Assembly: GCA_946811695.1 (NCBI GenBank)
Contig: OX328126.1
Coordinates: 84,880,536-84,944,535 of the forward strand
Reading direction: 5' to 3'
DNA: 64,000 nt
Source: Gonocerus acuteangulatus
Taxonomy: Eukaryota > Arthropoda > Insecta > Hemiptera > Coreidae
Made by a program: the position numbers and the translations under genes. Position 1 is the stretch's first letter; every line of letters begins with the position of its first letter. Below the pieces are notes generated by a model. The model did not search any database. It saw nothing but the letters and a program-made list of their open reading frames with translations, and had not been told where the DNA came from. Shown piece by piece: positions 10,574-21,418 of this stretch.

Positions 10574-11290
10574 TTATAGAATATTACAATCTACAATTGA
10601 ACTGTACTTTGTAATTTGATGTTAGTTACTTGACCACGCCTCAGGTGTCCCCAGTTGTCAGCCGAATACCTTCCTTAGGAAGGATTCTAGAGTGACCTGG
10701 AGTTACCTTACGCCATCCAACCACACCCTGCGAATAGCAGGGAGGATTCGAGGCGAATGAGGCATGACCTGTGATATCCTGAGGAGAGAAAATATCCATC
10801 GATATCACTCTCACTTATTATAATTTCACTGATTTTTTCACTCCACGACACTACACTACCTTAGTAGATCCCGGGGCCACTTTCTATTAAGACGTATTGG
10901 TGGAGAGGAAGGATGATTAGTGCTGGATAAGGATTGGGCTATAGGATTAGGATGATTAAATAGTTTACTATGGAAGGATGAGAAGCGGATAGGGATTATA
11001 TCTTGGACAAAAGGGATATTTAGGTCATTATGGAGGGTGCGATTTGTAAAATAATAAGGAGCATTGACTATGGTACGTAGGACTTTGGATTGAAATGTTT
11101 GGATTCGGTTGATGTTGGAATGCTTGGCTGTCCCCCAGAGTTCTATTCCGTATGTCCATATAGGTTTTATTAGTGAGTTGTAGACAGTTAGTTTGTTATG
11201 TACGGTTAAGTGTGATGATCGGTTTAGTAGTCTGTATAGTTGTCCGAATCGTCGATTGAGTTCTTGTCGTTTGAGTTTAATGTGAGAAAT
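10571..11290 (-). pseudogene. Jockey-like LINE ORF2 end plus 3' UTR
   Basis: On the minus strand the coding part (11290 down to about 10870) reads KLKRQELNRRFGQLYRLLN, then PIWTYGIELWGTAK and IQTFQSKVLRTIVNAP. It ends in a PPIRLNRKWPRDL-like C-terminus. The frame is nearly clean, making this the best-preserved Jockey C-terminus here. The remaining 10571-10870 is probably its 3' UTR. It is 5'-truncated within ORF2. No RT palm or endonuclease is present. Confidence 0.75.
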
Positions 11291-11353
11291 ATATAGCAGA
11301 TTTTTAAAGAGAGGTCTTATTCAGATACCTGGACGTTATCAGTTAACGAGGTA

Positions 11354-11562
11354 CATATCGTCCCTACCATGTCAAACTATCACATATGAAGATCGTAGCA
11401 AAATTATTCGATACTTTATTTAAGGCTTTAAAGGCTATTCTAAAGGGGTTAGAGATTCGACAATTTGCCACAAGCCGTATCTTCCACAATCTAAGAGCAA
11501 AGTCTCGAATCTGAAAACGAGATTTTGCATCTTCTATAGTTTGACATGGCAAGGACGATATG
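11354..11562. mobile_element. short foldback/MITE
   Basis: Ends are inverted copies: CATATCGTCC-TACCATGTCA at the left and the complement of CATATCGTCCTTGCCATGTC at the right. Homology continues about 40 bp inward with mismatches. No TSD was resolved. Too short for any transposase. Confidence 0.5.
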
Positions 11563-11856
11563 TTTAATAAAGTTTTCTTATTTCCTTAAAATGTCTTGTT
11601 ATATATCCTTTAGAAAATCCCCAAAAGAATTTCCGGTACATAAACCATCCAATAGAACAGATACAAACAACCTCATATTTTCAGTTACGACAGGAATTTT
11701 TAATTTCAACATTCTTCAGCACGAAAACCAATAGTCCTATCGGTGAAATACTTGGGAGAAAGTCTTTCGAGGAGGAAGGGTTTTACTAATCACTCGATTA
11801 GATATAAAATGTTTTATTATTCTTTTTAATTGTTAATACCAGCTTACAGGATTATA

Positions 11857-13056
11857 AAAAAAAGTCCGACTCGCAAGAACTGCGTCATTTTAGCGCACGT
11901 ACATCTCGAAGAAATGGAATAGATTAGCATCACAAATCACAAGAAACTGACAGTAGCCAACTTACACAGAAGCGGATAATTCTTAATCTGTATAAGTCAA
12001 TTCAATTATGTACTGAAAATTTACTTACTCTTTGACTACTGCTGAGAAGGCTCTATTCTCAACAACCAAAAATTCTTTGTCATTTTAAGTATCTTGTTTA
12101 ACTAGCAAATTCGTCTTACTGTTATAATCAGCTGTAAATATGTGCTTCATAGCGAATAAAATTCCATTCTGTCGTGGGTTAAATCTTTCTATAAAATAAG
12201 AAATAACGATAACTTCAGTTGGAGGCTATGAGGAAGGTTATATAGACAGCAGAATTCAAAACAAACTACGTCATCATGATTAGCCAAAGCCATCTTGATT
12301 ACCACAGCCACGCCAAACTTATTATTACCAACACCTCTCACCGTTTCTTAGCTTATTTTACTACTATACTAATTTTACTAATAATTGCAATTTAAAACAA
12401 GAAAAAACTAATTAAAAAGTGAGATAAACAAAGAGAAAACCCCTTTCCAAACAACAAAACAAACATTTTTTACGTTTTAAGCGCTTATATCTCTGATTGA
12501 CGTTGCCCCATCGAATATTGCTTCAGAACCTTTTTTGTAGAGAGTTTAGTAAGCATTGGAATGGCCACCTTCCACTTACCACGATTTCCCAACCGTTATC
12601 GAGATATTTACGAAAAATGTATTAAGATCCGAAAACTTCTCATGTCTATTAATACAATTTTTTTTTTTTTTCGCATACTTCCATAACTCCAAATATAACC
12701 AAAATTTAAACATCTTAGTTGGGATTAATTTCCAAGTTGTAGAAAATATTTCAATTGAATCCCGCGATTCTAAGTACTCACAAAAATATAATGATTTACA
12801 AAAACATTGATTCCACTTTTTTCAGGAACGGTTACAGATATCGCCTTATAAATGGTTTCATTCGTTTTCTTATGTTAGGAAACCTATAAAACAAGTACCT
12901 GCAAGCATATAAACTCAAAAACGTAAGCGTTACGATTTTTTTGTGCGAATTTCGCCCCAAACACTATCTTCTAGTGGGCGGACTCTGCTGGTTAACGAAC
13001 TTGACCTTTCAAATTAGAGGACAGATTTTTGTACCAAAGTTCGTTAAAATCTAACC

Positions 13057-13110
<54 letters not shown>

Positions 13111-13244
13111 AATTTGGGCCACCTATATTTTCGTGATCTATAGGGTCTGAAACGTGAAAGTTTCTAGTCGGTACTTCCGGATTGCGTCATGAGGTCAACA
13201 TAAGCGGGTTCTCCCTAAAACGGAGATAGGGAGTAACCGCGCTA
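11857..13244 (-). mobile_element. Helentron-like element, family B copy 1
   Basis: On the minus strand the 5' end is TAGCGCGGTTAC and the 3' end contains GCGCTAAAATGACGCAGTTC, a CGCAGTTCTTGCG-type stem-loop (one mispair), and the terminus AGTCGGACTTTT. Internal blocks shared with the copies at 18962 and 37374 include AACCAGCAGA, AAAAATCGTAACGCTTACG and GGCGATATCTGTAACCG. A (TA)n block (13062-13108) lies near the 5' end. No Rep/helicase ORF is present. Confidence 0.65.
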
Positions 13245-13297
13245 TAAAGTACACCCCATGATCTGTGTAAATTAAGTACCCAACTACTGCAATGAAT

Positions 13298-13400
13298 AAA
13301 AACGTCCGTTACGGCGGAGCTGCATTCCTAGGCACATTCCTTAAGAAAGGCATTCTTAAACAATTTGCTTTATTTTATTTTGGTTAAATGTTAACTTGCA
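13298..13400 (-). mobile_element. family A 3' end fragment
   Basis: AAAAACGTCCGTTACGGCGG, followed by AGCTGCATTCCTAGGCACA, matches the 3' terminal block of family A on the minus strand. Homology fades into AATTTGCTT. The rest of the element is missing. Confidence 0.6.
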
Positions 13401-13823
13401 TTTATAAATAACACTGATTTTTAGAACGGGTCAACCGGCGAACAGTGGCGCCAGAGCGGAGGAAAATTGATTTTCGGAGGCGCTGATTTCGATTTTCTAG
13501 TTTGTGATTCTCATACTATATTAGCTACAGGATCTAGAAACTGCTTGATTCCCATATTTCAATAGTATTCCCATTAATTTAGGCCTAATATCAGAATAAT
13601 GGAAATTTGACCAAATTACACACTACTCTAAATGAGTGATATATAATTTTAAAAGAACGGAAAAAATTATCACAGGCTTTTCCTGCTCTACGAGGTTCAA
13701 CTATGTCACATATCAGTCAAACTAGTCAAAACAAAATTACAGCGGTATAGGTTAGGAATTTTAAGTAAGCATTGAGAACAGCTATGAAAAAAAGCTCCTG
13801 CATCCTCCGAGATGTGGAAGATC
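13401..13823. other. unassigned AT-rich sequence
   Basis: No gene or repeat structure could be supported. Confidence 0.4.
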
Positions 13824-14190
13824 GTTTTCTTTTTTTTTTTTTTTTTTCCTTGAAGTTTAAAGGCCAGTCAACCACTATTGGGTCATTTGTGCCTCCTGGT
13901 CGGTCTGTTGGTAGTATCGAAAGCGGAAACAGAGCCCGACGGCCAGCGGAAGGCGGACCCAGCCAAGGTCGAGTAGAGTCCCCCGTGCCAGTTCTACCTT
14001 AGTGGCCCGCATCTGGTGACTGGCTGCTAGGTCTATGATAGAAGGTGTGCTTGCTGGTGCCAGGGCAACCAAACCTTCACAGACCGCATGGGGGGGGGGC
14101 ACGTCCTCAATCCCAACCAAGCACATCGCTCCCGCCGACCCACGCGCCCCGCCCCCGCCCCGAACGCCACCAACAGTTAAAACAAAAATA
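13824..14190 (-). mobile_element. GC-rich retroelement 3' region, family G copy 1
   Basis: This is strikingly GC-rich against its surroundings. On the minus strand it ends AATGACCCAATAGTGGTTG, GGCCTTTAA and an A-run (13824-13847 as T). The same block, AATGACCCCAGTGGTTGC then GTGCCTTTAA and poly(A), ends the copy at 22340-22823. The base composition suggests the 3' region of a LINE. No RT motif is present, so the parent is unknown. Confidence 0.55.
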
Positions 14191-15209
14191 TGTTTAACGA
14201 AATTTTGGATAGTTAATGTATTAATAATTTAAAGTTAATCAATTAATAATAGAATATAGTTCTTTTTTTTAAGAGAATAATATTTTTTACGCTAGCTTTA
14301 GAAAATTAGTTATTAATTACATAAATATTTAGTTCTACATATATTTAGAGAATATTAAGTGGAAATGTTTATAGGAATTTATTTAAAAAGCCAATACACT
14401 TTATAATAATCGTTCATTAGGTAAATGATTTGACTTTATGATAAAGTACATCTAAACCCAGCGCTAAATTTTGTTTTTCAAATTGGTTTTATCAAGAAAG
14501 GAAAAAAGGTTAGACAGATGGACCGAATTATTGCCTAGTAGCTCTCTAAGATGTATCGGGAGACTCAGTCGAACTCGCTCGTCTTCATATGTCCTACACT
14601 CCGTCAGGACATATGAAGACGAGCGAGACGAAGATCGTTTTCAAACTAGACGTGTTAAAGTAAAGATTAAAACCAAAACCATCTGCCTTTATCTGCCTAT
14701 CCGATCATAACACCGGAATGAAAGGAATGGATTAGAGTACGCCTTTGTGTGTTGCACTATCTAGTTTACCCAATTGGCTCAGATAATACATTTCCCCACG
14801 TCAAAAGGCTTTTAATTCGGGTCCGCTCTGGTTGAGAACGTTGCACAATGTGACAGAATCTCAAAATCCAAGCAAAAAGTCGAAAAATGAAGTAAGTCGT
14901 AGAAAGTGTTTTCTTGTGCGGTCACACTTGATACATTCTAGAAACACAAGGTATAAAAAATTACCCCTCCAAATATTTTGAAATTAGCGCAATAGAACAT
15001 CAAAGTGACATAAGAAGAACAGTTGTTAACGTTTTGATTTCGTATTGATTTTTTCTCGTAACAAAAAATTGAATTGACAATTTTTAAATATAGTTAAAAT
15101 ACTTTTAAAAATTATTTTTAATTGGTGAAAAAATTGAGTTTGAAAATTTAGTGTCAGAAGTCTTTTTTCAAATTATTATTTTCCCACAATGGACCTTTAT
15201 AGTACCAAT
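14191..15209. other. AT-rich sequence around the hairpin
   Basis: Apart from the hairpin at 14574-14627, no gene or repeat could be supported. Confidence 0.4.
14574..14627. repeat. perfect 22-bp inverted repeat (hairpin)
   Basis: Arms 14574-14595 and 14606-14627 are perfectly complementary (CTCGCTCGTCTTCATATGTC...), with a 10-base loop ACACTCCGTC. No second copy was noticed in this window. It could be a hairpin precursor, a MITE remnant or the scar of an inverted duplication. Confidence 0.8.
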
Positions 15210-15945
15210 AGAGCTTTCAAAATACATTCATCTGAACAATTCAAGCCTTGAAATTGTGGTGTTCCCAGACTTGGTTGCCCAAGATTTCCCCTTTTTGCGC
15301 TATACAATTTTCTTAGGCTCACTTGGAAAGACCACATCAGACTGAAAAGACAAGAACTCAACAGACGCTTTGGACAGCTTTACAGATTACTGAATAAAAA
15401 CTCACCTCTCTCACTCGAAAACAAACTCATAACCTACAACACAATTATAAAACCCATTTGGACATACGGAATAGAGCTATGGGGAACTGCAAAACCATCG
15501 AACATCCTTCCAAACCTTCCAATCTAAAGTCCTCCGAACTATAGCCAATGCTCCTTTTTACATAACCAATAAGAATCTCCATAAAGACCTCAACATTCCT
15601 CTAATACAAGACCTTATCCCCATCCGATTTGCAAATTTTCACCACAAATTATCCCTAAACCCTAATCCTGCTGTCCATTCACTGTCCACTCCCAACCATC
15701 CCTATTCCCCACCACGACGGTTGAACAGGATGTGGCCCTGCGATCTGCTTTAAGCAACACAAGGGAGTGATAACGGAGGTTATCTTCTCCCCACAAGCCC
15801 CTAGAGTGTCTGCAGTTCTCTCGTCCCTCTTCCAGCTCCAGTACTTCCTACCGCTGCTGGTTGAGGAATGGAGTACGGCTGTCCCTCCTAGTCATCTCGC
15901 TTACCCGAGGAGACAAGGGGTCAGCTGGTGCAGACCCTCGTGATT
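15210..15945 (+). pseudogene. Jockey-like LINE ORF2 C-terminus and 3' UTR
   Basis: The frame includes LRLTWKDHIRLKRQELNRRF, then LITYNTIIKPIWTYGIELWG and FQSKVLRTIANAPFYITN. It ends with PPRRLNRMWPCDLL and a stop near 15751. One frameshift lies near 15500. This is the post-palm region of a Jockey-clade ORF2. The segment 15752-15945 is moderately GC-rich, ends at a T-run, and is probably the 3' UTR. It is 5'-truncated: no RT catalytic motifs remain. Confidence 0.75.
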
Positions 15946-16410
15946 TTTTTTTCTTATGTTTATGTGAGCACATTACAAAATGTATTATTATTTTACAGAA
16001 TGTAATTTCATTAAATTAATAAATAAATATATAAAAATAAAAAAAATACAATTTTTTATAAGCTAAGATCTAAACTACTACATTAAATTCGGTGACTTCT
16101 ATGTAATTATGAAATAATATGAATACCTTTCACTTTTACCTAAGCTATAGTAATGCAATTTCACACGATCGTGTGTTTTACTATGTCATTTCTCGTGGTA
16201 GACCACACTGAGTTAGTTGGTTAGGGGCACTTTCGAAGTACAATACTATCCGTATTTTTTATTTTTTTTTAAAGACTATCTGCAACCTCGTTCTAATTAA
16301 TTAGATCGGGGCAGTTACAGATCGGGGTTAGGGTAATTGGATATGTGTTACTCCGCTAAGGGAAACAGATAAAGAGCTGGTTTTACATAAAGATTTTGCG
16401 TTTAATGTTT
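15946..16410. other. AT-rich spacer
   Basis: No gene or recognised repeat. A T-run near 16255-16272 is the only landmark. Confidence 0.4.
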
Positions 16411-17028
16411 AATAATGAGTGTTTGGTTTCAGATAAGAAGGTTTTGAGATAGTAGCATAAGTTCAGATGGTAAGTATTCTAATCTGTGTAGGTAAGTAAA
16501 CACAGAGATTTTTAATAATGAGTGTTTGGTTTCAGATAAGAAGGTTTTGAGATAGTAGCATAAGTTCAGATGGTAAGTATTCTAATCTGTGTAGGTAAGT
16601 AAACACAGAGATTTTTAATAATGAGTGTTCGGTTTCAGATAAGAAGGTTATGAGATAGTAGCATAAGTTCAGATGGTAAGTATTCTAATCTGTGTAGGTA
16701 AGTAAATACAGAGATTTTTAATAATGAGTGTTCGGTTTCAGATAAGAAGGTTATGAGATAGTAGCATAAGTTCAGATGGTAAGTATTCTAATCTGTGTAG
16801 GTAAGTAAATACAGAGATTTTTAATAATGAGTGTTCGGTTTCAGATAAGAAGGTTATGAGATAGTAGCATAAGTTCAGATGGTAAGTATTCTAATCTGTG
16901 TAGGTAAGTAAATACAGAGATTTTTAATAATGAGTGTTCGGTTTCAGATAAGAAGGTTATGAGATAGTAGCATACGTTCAGATGGTAAGTATTCTAATCT
17001 GTGTAGGTAAGTAAATACAGAGATTTTG
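16411..17028. repeat. 103-bp tandem repeat, six copies
   Basis: Units start at 16411, 16514, 16617, 16720, 16823 and 16926, each opening AATAATGAGTGT. Copies 1-2 carry TTTGGTTTC and GTTTTGAGA and AAACACAG. Copies 3-6 carry TTCGGTTTC, GTTATGAGA and AAATACAG. The split into two blocks shows stepwise expansion. Non-coding. Confidence 0.95.
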
Positions 17029-17240
17029 ATTAAAAAAAAACAAAAAAAACAAATAAATAAATACAAAATTGTTGTTCGGTGTTGGTTTTCTTTTCAACAA
17101 TGCCTGTGTCACGAAATGAGCTAATATTAGTAATGAAAATATGTCCGAGCGTAAAAATAGGGATTGATTGAAATTCCTAGAACGTAAATGCCAGATTTAA
17201 CAAACATTCCAGAGGATAAAATTCCATTCAATACGTTCAA

Positions 17241-17480
17241 GGGTTTTTACCGGGAATCGAACCCGATACTTTTGAATATTCAATTTTTTTAATTGGTTAT
17301 TTCTTCCGTTGCAATTTCGCGTTGAACAACATACAACACTACTGATATTTTATTTACATTGAATTAAAATTTGGTATTTAGCGGGAATCAAACCCGATAC
17401 TTTTTATTATTCTTTTTTTTTTTTTTGTTATTGGTTATTATTTTTTTATGGAATAGATACAACACTAATGCCTAAGACAA
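17241..17480. repeat. diverged tandem pair with B-box-like motif
   Basis: Two units about 135 bp apart share CGGGAATCGAACCCGATACT (second copy GCGGGAATCAAACCCGATAC). The reverse strand of the first contains a perfect pol III B box, GGTTCGATTCC. No matching A box lies at the expected distance, so no tRNA or full SINE is called. Confidence 0.45.
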
Positions 17481-17638
17481 TTCGCTGAATTGATTCCAGG
17501 GTTTTGGGATTCTGCCAGACTGTGCGTCGTCAAGTAATGAACTTTATCAAAATTAAATACCGCGATTTGTATGAGTGCTTGTGGGGTGGGGCGAACTTCC
17601 ACGTATTCATTTTTTATTATTTAATTTAAATATACACT

Positions 17639-17673
17639 AAAGGCGCTAATGGCCCAGAAGTGGATGCGCAGTA

Positions 17674-17713
<40 letters not shown>
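17639..17713 (+). mobile_element. hairpin-only SINE insertion 1
   Basis: AGGCGCTAATGGCC, then GGATGCGCAGT and an A-run merging into (TA)n: only the S1 tail hairpin and tail are present. ATATACACT flanks both sides (17630-17638 and 17714-17722). The right copy is partly inside the (TA)n, so this TSD is less secure than those at 47566 and 50505. Confidence 0.6.
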
Positions 17714-17721
<8 letters not shown>

Positions 17722-17879
17722 TCAAAATACTTGTTTGCAACTTCAGTACAACCTATTCCTAACCCCTGTTGAACTTCATATATTTTTTTGTTCTGAGTGG
17801 ACCCAGATATCTTTGTTAATTCGTTCTCAGGATTTTGAATTTTTTCCGCATTATGTCCATTTGGCCCCACTGTGGTTTG

Positions 17880-18184
17880 TGACTCACTCACTCACTACAG
17901 GCGCTACAGTCCTTGTAGGACCTGGGCCTCTGCCACCATCCTGCTCCATTCCACGCGGTTTGCTCCTAGGTTCCTCTAATTTCGGACCCCTAGCACTGCA
18001 AGTCCTCCTCCGGATCATCAAGCCACCTCTGTCTTGGTCTGCCTGTCTTTCTTTTGCCCCCAGGTGCACCATTTTTAGGTAGCCTACAGGGTTCCATTCT
18101 CTCCAAGTGCCCTAACCACCGTAGTCTACCTTTCTTGATGTCATAGAGGATGTCACGCTCGCCATACAAGGTGGTTGATGACAT
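17880..18184 (-). pseudogene. RTE/CR1-type LINE C-terminus and 3' tail
   Basis: The minus strand encodes IKKGRLRWLGHLERMEPCRL, then a basic KRKTGRPRQRWLDD motif and EEDLQ. This is the hallmark C-terminus of RTE-like and related arthropod LINE ORF2 proteins (RLRWLGHVERM...GRPRKRWLDD). After that the frame is broken by stops. The element ends in a (GTGA)n-like tail at 17880-17895, as RTE elements commonly do. Everything upstream (RT, endonuclease) is missing. Confidence 0.8.
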
Positions 18185-18961
18185 TGCAACGAAACTTGGC
18201 GTACTTTGTGAGTATCAAAAGAGGATTTGATGTGGATATAAACGAAAGCCGTCAATCAGAAGGTGAGGGCATTACCATGTTTCAAAATGAAACAAGAATT
18301 AATAATTGAGTCGGCTTTTCATTAAAAATATAAAATACCAAAACTATTAAACAAGAAATCGTTGGTTTGTAGTATTTCATTCTTGTGAGCGTCGTCAAGG
18401 GAATTTCAGGAATGACAATGAAAATTATTTCCTTTAGTTGTGCTGGTGGTGAAAACAAGTAGCAAACATGCAGTTAAGAAAATAATTAGTATCTTGTTTT
18501 CGGCTTTATTTTTTAATGACTGAGGATTGTATAGAAAGAAATCTACGTGGAGGAGAGCTAAAGGACAACCTTGGAAGACCTAAATATTGATTTATAAAAT
18601 ACATTCATAGCTTTTCTTAATAGTTATTTCAACAAAAACTTCAGATTCTTGTAAATATTTTTAATTATTAATATTTGTTTTTCTTTGATATATTACACGT
18701 TGCCATCATTCAGGTAATTTTTCGTTCCGTACTCCCAGAAATTCTCAGATTTTTGCGCAAAGAACTCCTCTATGTGCGTTTTGCAGTCCTGGAGGAAATT
18801 AAAGTGTTACCCGTTAAGAGTTTTGAAGGGCCAGAAATAAGTGAAAATCTCTTGGGGCAAGGTCAGGCGAATAGGATTGGTGGGAGATCACATCCTGGCT
18901 AAACTCCAATAATTTCTACCTGGTATGGAAAGACAAGTGGGGAAGTAAAACTATGACTTTT
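18185..18961. other. unassigned sequence
   Basis: Short AT-rich reading frames only. No gene, terminal repeat or family match was noticed. Confidence 0.4.
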
Positions 18962-19089
18962 TTAGCGCAGTTCCTTCCTCCATGAGGTTGACCTCATGGC
19001 GCAATCCGGAAGTGCCGACACGAAAATTTCATGTTTCAGATCCCATAAATCAATAATATAACGGTGGTTCAAATTTGTATATAAATATA

Positions 19090-19132
<43 letters not shown>

Positions 19133-20003
19133 GCTCCCTAGGGGCTAGGCAAATGGTCTACAAAAATCTTTAGTCTAATTCAAAAGGTCGCATTCGTTAA
19201 CCAGCAGAATCCGTTCACCGGAAGATGCTTTTTGGAGCGAAATTCGCGCGAAAAAAATCGTAACGCTTACGTTTTCGACGTCATATGCTTGCAGGTACTC
19301 GTTTTATAGATTTCTTAACTTATAAAAACGAATGAAACCATTTTTAAAGCGATATCTGTTGCCGTTTTCGAGAAACATTGAAACACCTACTTTTCCAAAC
19401 TAATTTTCAGATTGGGTATTCAGAAACGATTAATTCAGTTGAAACTGGTTCCAGACGTTTGATATTCATCAAATCTGTGAAAGCCAAAGTTTGGTTCCGT
19501 TTGGAGTTAAGGAAGTACTAGAAAAAAATATTTCATTAACAGGCATGAAGTGCGTATATTTTCTAAAATATCTCGAAAACAGTTCGGAAATCGTGGTAAG
19601 TGGAGGGTAACTATTAGAAAGCTTACTAAATTCCCTACAAAAAAATGAACTGACGTAATGTTCGATGGGGCGATGTCGATCGGAGAGATAAGGAATTAAA
19701 AATTCGCAATTGTTAGTTTTGCTCTTTTGAACGTTTTTTTACGTGAAGTTTCAACTGATTTTTCCCCATTTTAATTGTATTTAACATTAATACGAGTATT
19801 TGACTAAAAGAAGGTAAGAAAATGTGAAACATTGTTATAGTGTTTCCAAGAGCGAACGATGAGAAGTTAGGGGAAGTCGCCATGATACTGACAGTTTCCT
19901 GTTGTGGCACCTTAAATCTATAACTGCTAATATTCCTTTACTAATAACACTAGACATACGGAACCGCGCTAAGATGACGCAGTTCCTGCGAGTCGGACTT
20001 TTT
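18962..20003 (+). mobile_element. Helentron-like element, family B copy 2 (most complete)
   Basis: The 5' end is TTAGCGCAGTTCCTTCCTCC; a (TA)n block lies at 19084-19130. The 3' end carries GGAACCGCGCTAAGATGACG, a CGCAG-TTC-CTGCG stem-loop and the terminus AGTCGGACTTTTT. The 5' TAGCGC...TTCC is repeated inverted as GGAACCGCGCTA before the stem-loop. That asymmetric placement is the HINE pattern. At 1.04 kb it is the shortest uninterrupted family-B copy. No transposase. Confidence 0.7.
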
Positions 20004-20129
20004 AGGAGAGAATCGCAAATTTAGATGCGGTCTAATAAATTCTTTTCCGTCAATTTGTTAGGAACCCAAATACCACTTTGCGAGACTTGCATGAGATATG
20101 TTAAGGGTTTCTGCGATATTCATTCATTT

Positions 20130-20232
20130 ATATAGATTACTAGCTGAAGTCCCGTGCTTCGTCACGGCAGATAAGTAGTTATTTTATTGCGTTAAATAAT
20201 GTATCACCAAAATTAACGCGACTACATAATTC
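20130..20232 (+). repeat. family C copy 2, left part
   Basis: TAGATTACTAGCTGAAGTCC, CTTCGTCACGGCAG and the following GTAGTTATTTTATTGCG match family C copy 1 (9994). The match resumes at 21083 after the array insertion. Confidence 0.65.
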
Positions 20233-21082
20233 TGTTCAAGGTAGGGATTGTTGGGGTTCGGTCACTGCTTCTTAATAAAACTACATTTTACAAATGAAAA
20301 TGGTTTTATTGATGCCGACGTTTCGGCTTGAGATTCAAGCCTTCATCAGGGCTGTAAAAACAAGTAGGACGGATTTTACAGCCCTGATGAAGTCTTGAGA
20401 TTCAAGCCTTCATCAGGGCTGTAAAAACAAGTAGGACGGATTTTACAGCCCTGATGAAGGCTTGAATCTCAAGACTTCATCAGGGCTGTAAAAACAAGTA
20501 GGACGGATTTTACAGCCCTAATGAAGTCTTGAGATTCAAGCCTTCATCAGGGCTGTAAAAACAAGTAGGACGGATTTTACAGCCCTGATGAAGTCTTGAG
20601 ATTCAAGCCTTCATCAGGGCTGTAAAAACAAGTAGGACGGATTTTACAGCCCTGATGAAGTCTTGAGATTCAAGCATTCATCAGGGCTGTAAAAACAAGT
20701 AGGACGGATTTTACAGCCCTGATGAAGTCTTGAGATTCAAGCCTTCATCAGGGGTGTAAAAACAAGTAGGACGGATTTTACAGCCCTGATGAAGTCTTGA
20801 GATTCAAGCCTTCATCAGGGCTGTAAAAACAAGTAGGACGGATTTTACAGCCCTGATGAAGGCTTGAGATTCAAGACTTCATCAGGGCTGTAAAATCCGT
20901 CCTACTTGTTTTTACAGCCCTGATGAAGGCTTGAATCTCAAGACTTCATCAGGGCTGTAAAAACAAGTAGGACGGATTTTACAGCCCTGATGAAGGCTTG
21001 AGATTCAAGCCTTCATCAGGGCTGTAAAAACAAGTAGGACGGATTTTACAGCCCTGATGAAGTCTTGAATCTCAAGCCGAAT
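20233..21082. repeat. 67-bp palindromic array with hammerhead-like core
   Basis: Roughly eleven units of 67 bp (for example starts at 20347 and 20414) lie within family C copy 2. Copy 1 of family C lacks this segment. Each unit joins a foldback built from CTGATGAAG...CTTCATCAG to a spacer TAAAAACAAGTAGGACGGA. At least one unit (20880-20940) has the spacer inverted, and the central G/T that distinguishes the two half-palindromes flips between units. The left boundary is a complete hammerhead-like fold on the minus strand; the right boundary (21051-21080) is a partial one on the plus strand ending CTCAAGCCGAA. Penelope-like elements carry hammerheads in their terminal repeats, which is the likely source (inference). 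Confidence 0.8.
20304..20358 (-). ncRNA. hammerhead ribozyme-like motif
   Basis: On the minus strand: stem I 5' side TTTTA-CA-GCC, core CTGATGA (20349-20343), one unpaired A, stem II GGCTTG-AATCT-CAAGCC, then GAAAC, cleavage-site-like GTC (20319-20317), and stem I 3' side GGC-ATCAA-TAAAA. CTGANGA, GAAA and NUH are all present in order. There is no separate stem III loop: ACGT is self-complementary, so a dimer could supply stem III. The unpaired A before stem II departs from the canonical core, so activity is uncertain. Confidence 0.5.
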
Positions 21083-21260
21083 TATTATAGCACGGTTCCT
21101 GTCATACTATAAGTTATTCATCAATTGATAAGTAATCAAAGAATAATGTTTCTTCATATTGGAGCACTCCGGGCCAGTGTCAAGAAACAGATAACGTAGG
21201 GAAACCCGTTATCTATAGGTTACGACAGGAGTTTAAGGGTTCGAGATATTATTACCTCGG
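21083..21260 (+). repeat. family C copy 2, right part
   Basis: AGCACGGTTCCTGTCATACT, TTCATCAATTGATAAGTAAT and CGGGCCAGTGTCAAGAAACA continue the match to family C copy 1, ending near AGGAGTTTAA. Confidence 0.65.
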
Positions 21261-21418
21261 ATAGACCATCAACAGGTACAGGGTAACCTCTATGAGGGAC
21301 CCTATGACTCTACAGTTTATTTCTGGCAATTCAAGGTCTGCCATCTTAGTTGAAATGAAGGTCAAAACAGTACACTAACAGCTGACCTGTAGTTGTAGCA
21401 ACTCCATCCATTGTCATA

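Noticed and set aside
17249..17400. tRNA or SINE on the minus strand from GGTTCGATTCC
   Set aside because: There is no A box at the expected distance and no cloverleaf; only a diverged tandem pair can be supported.
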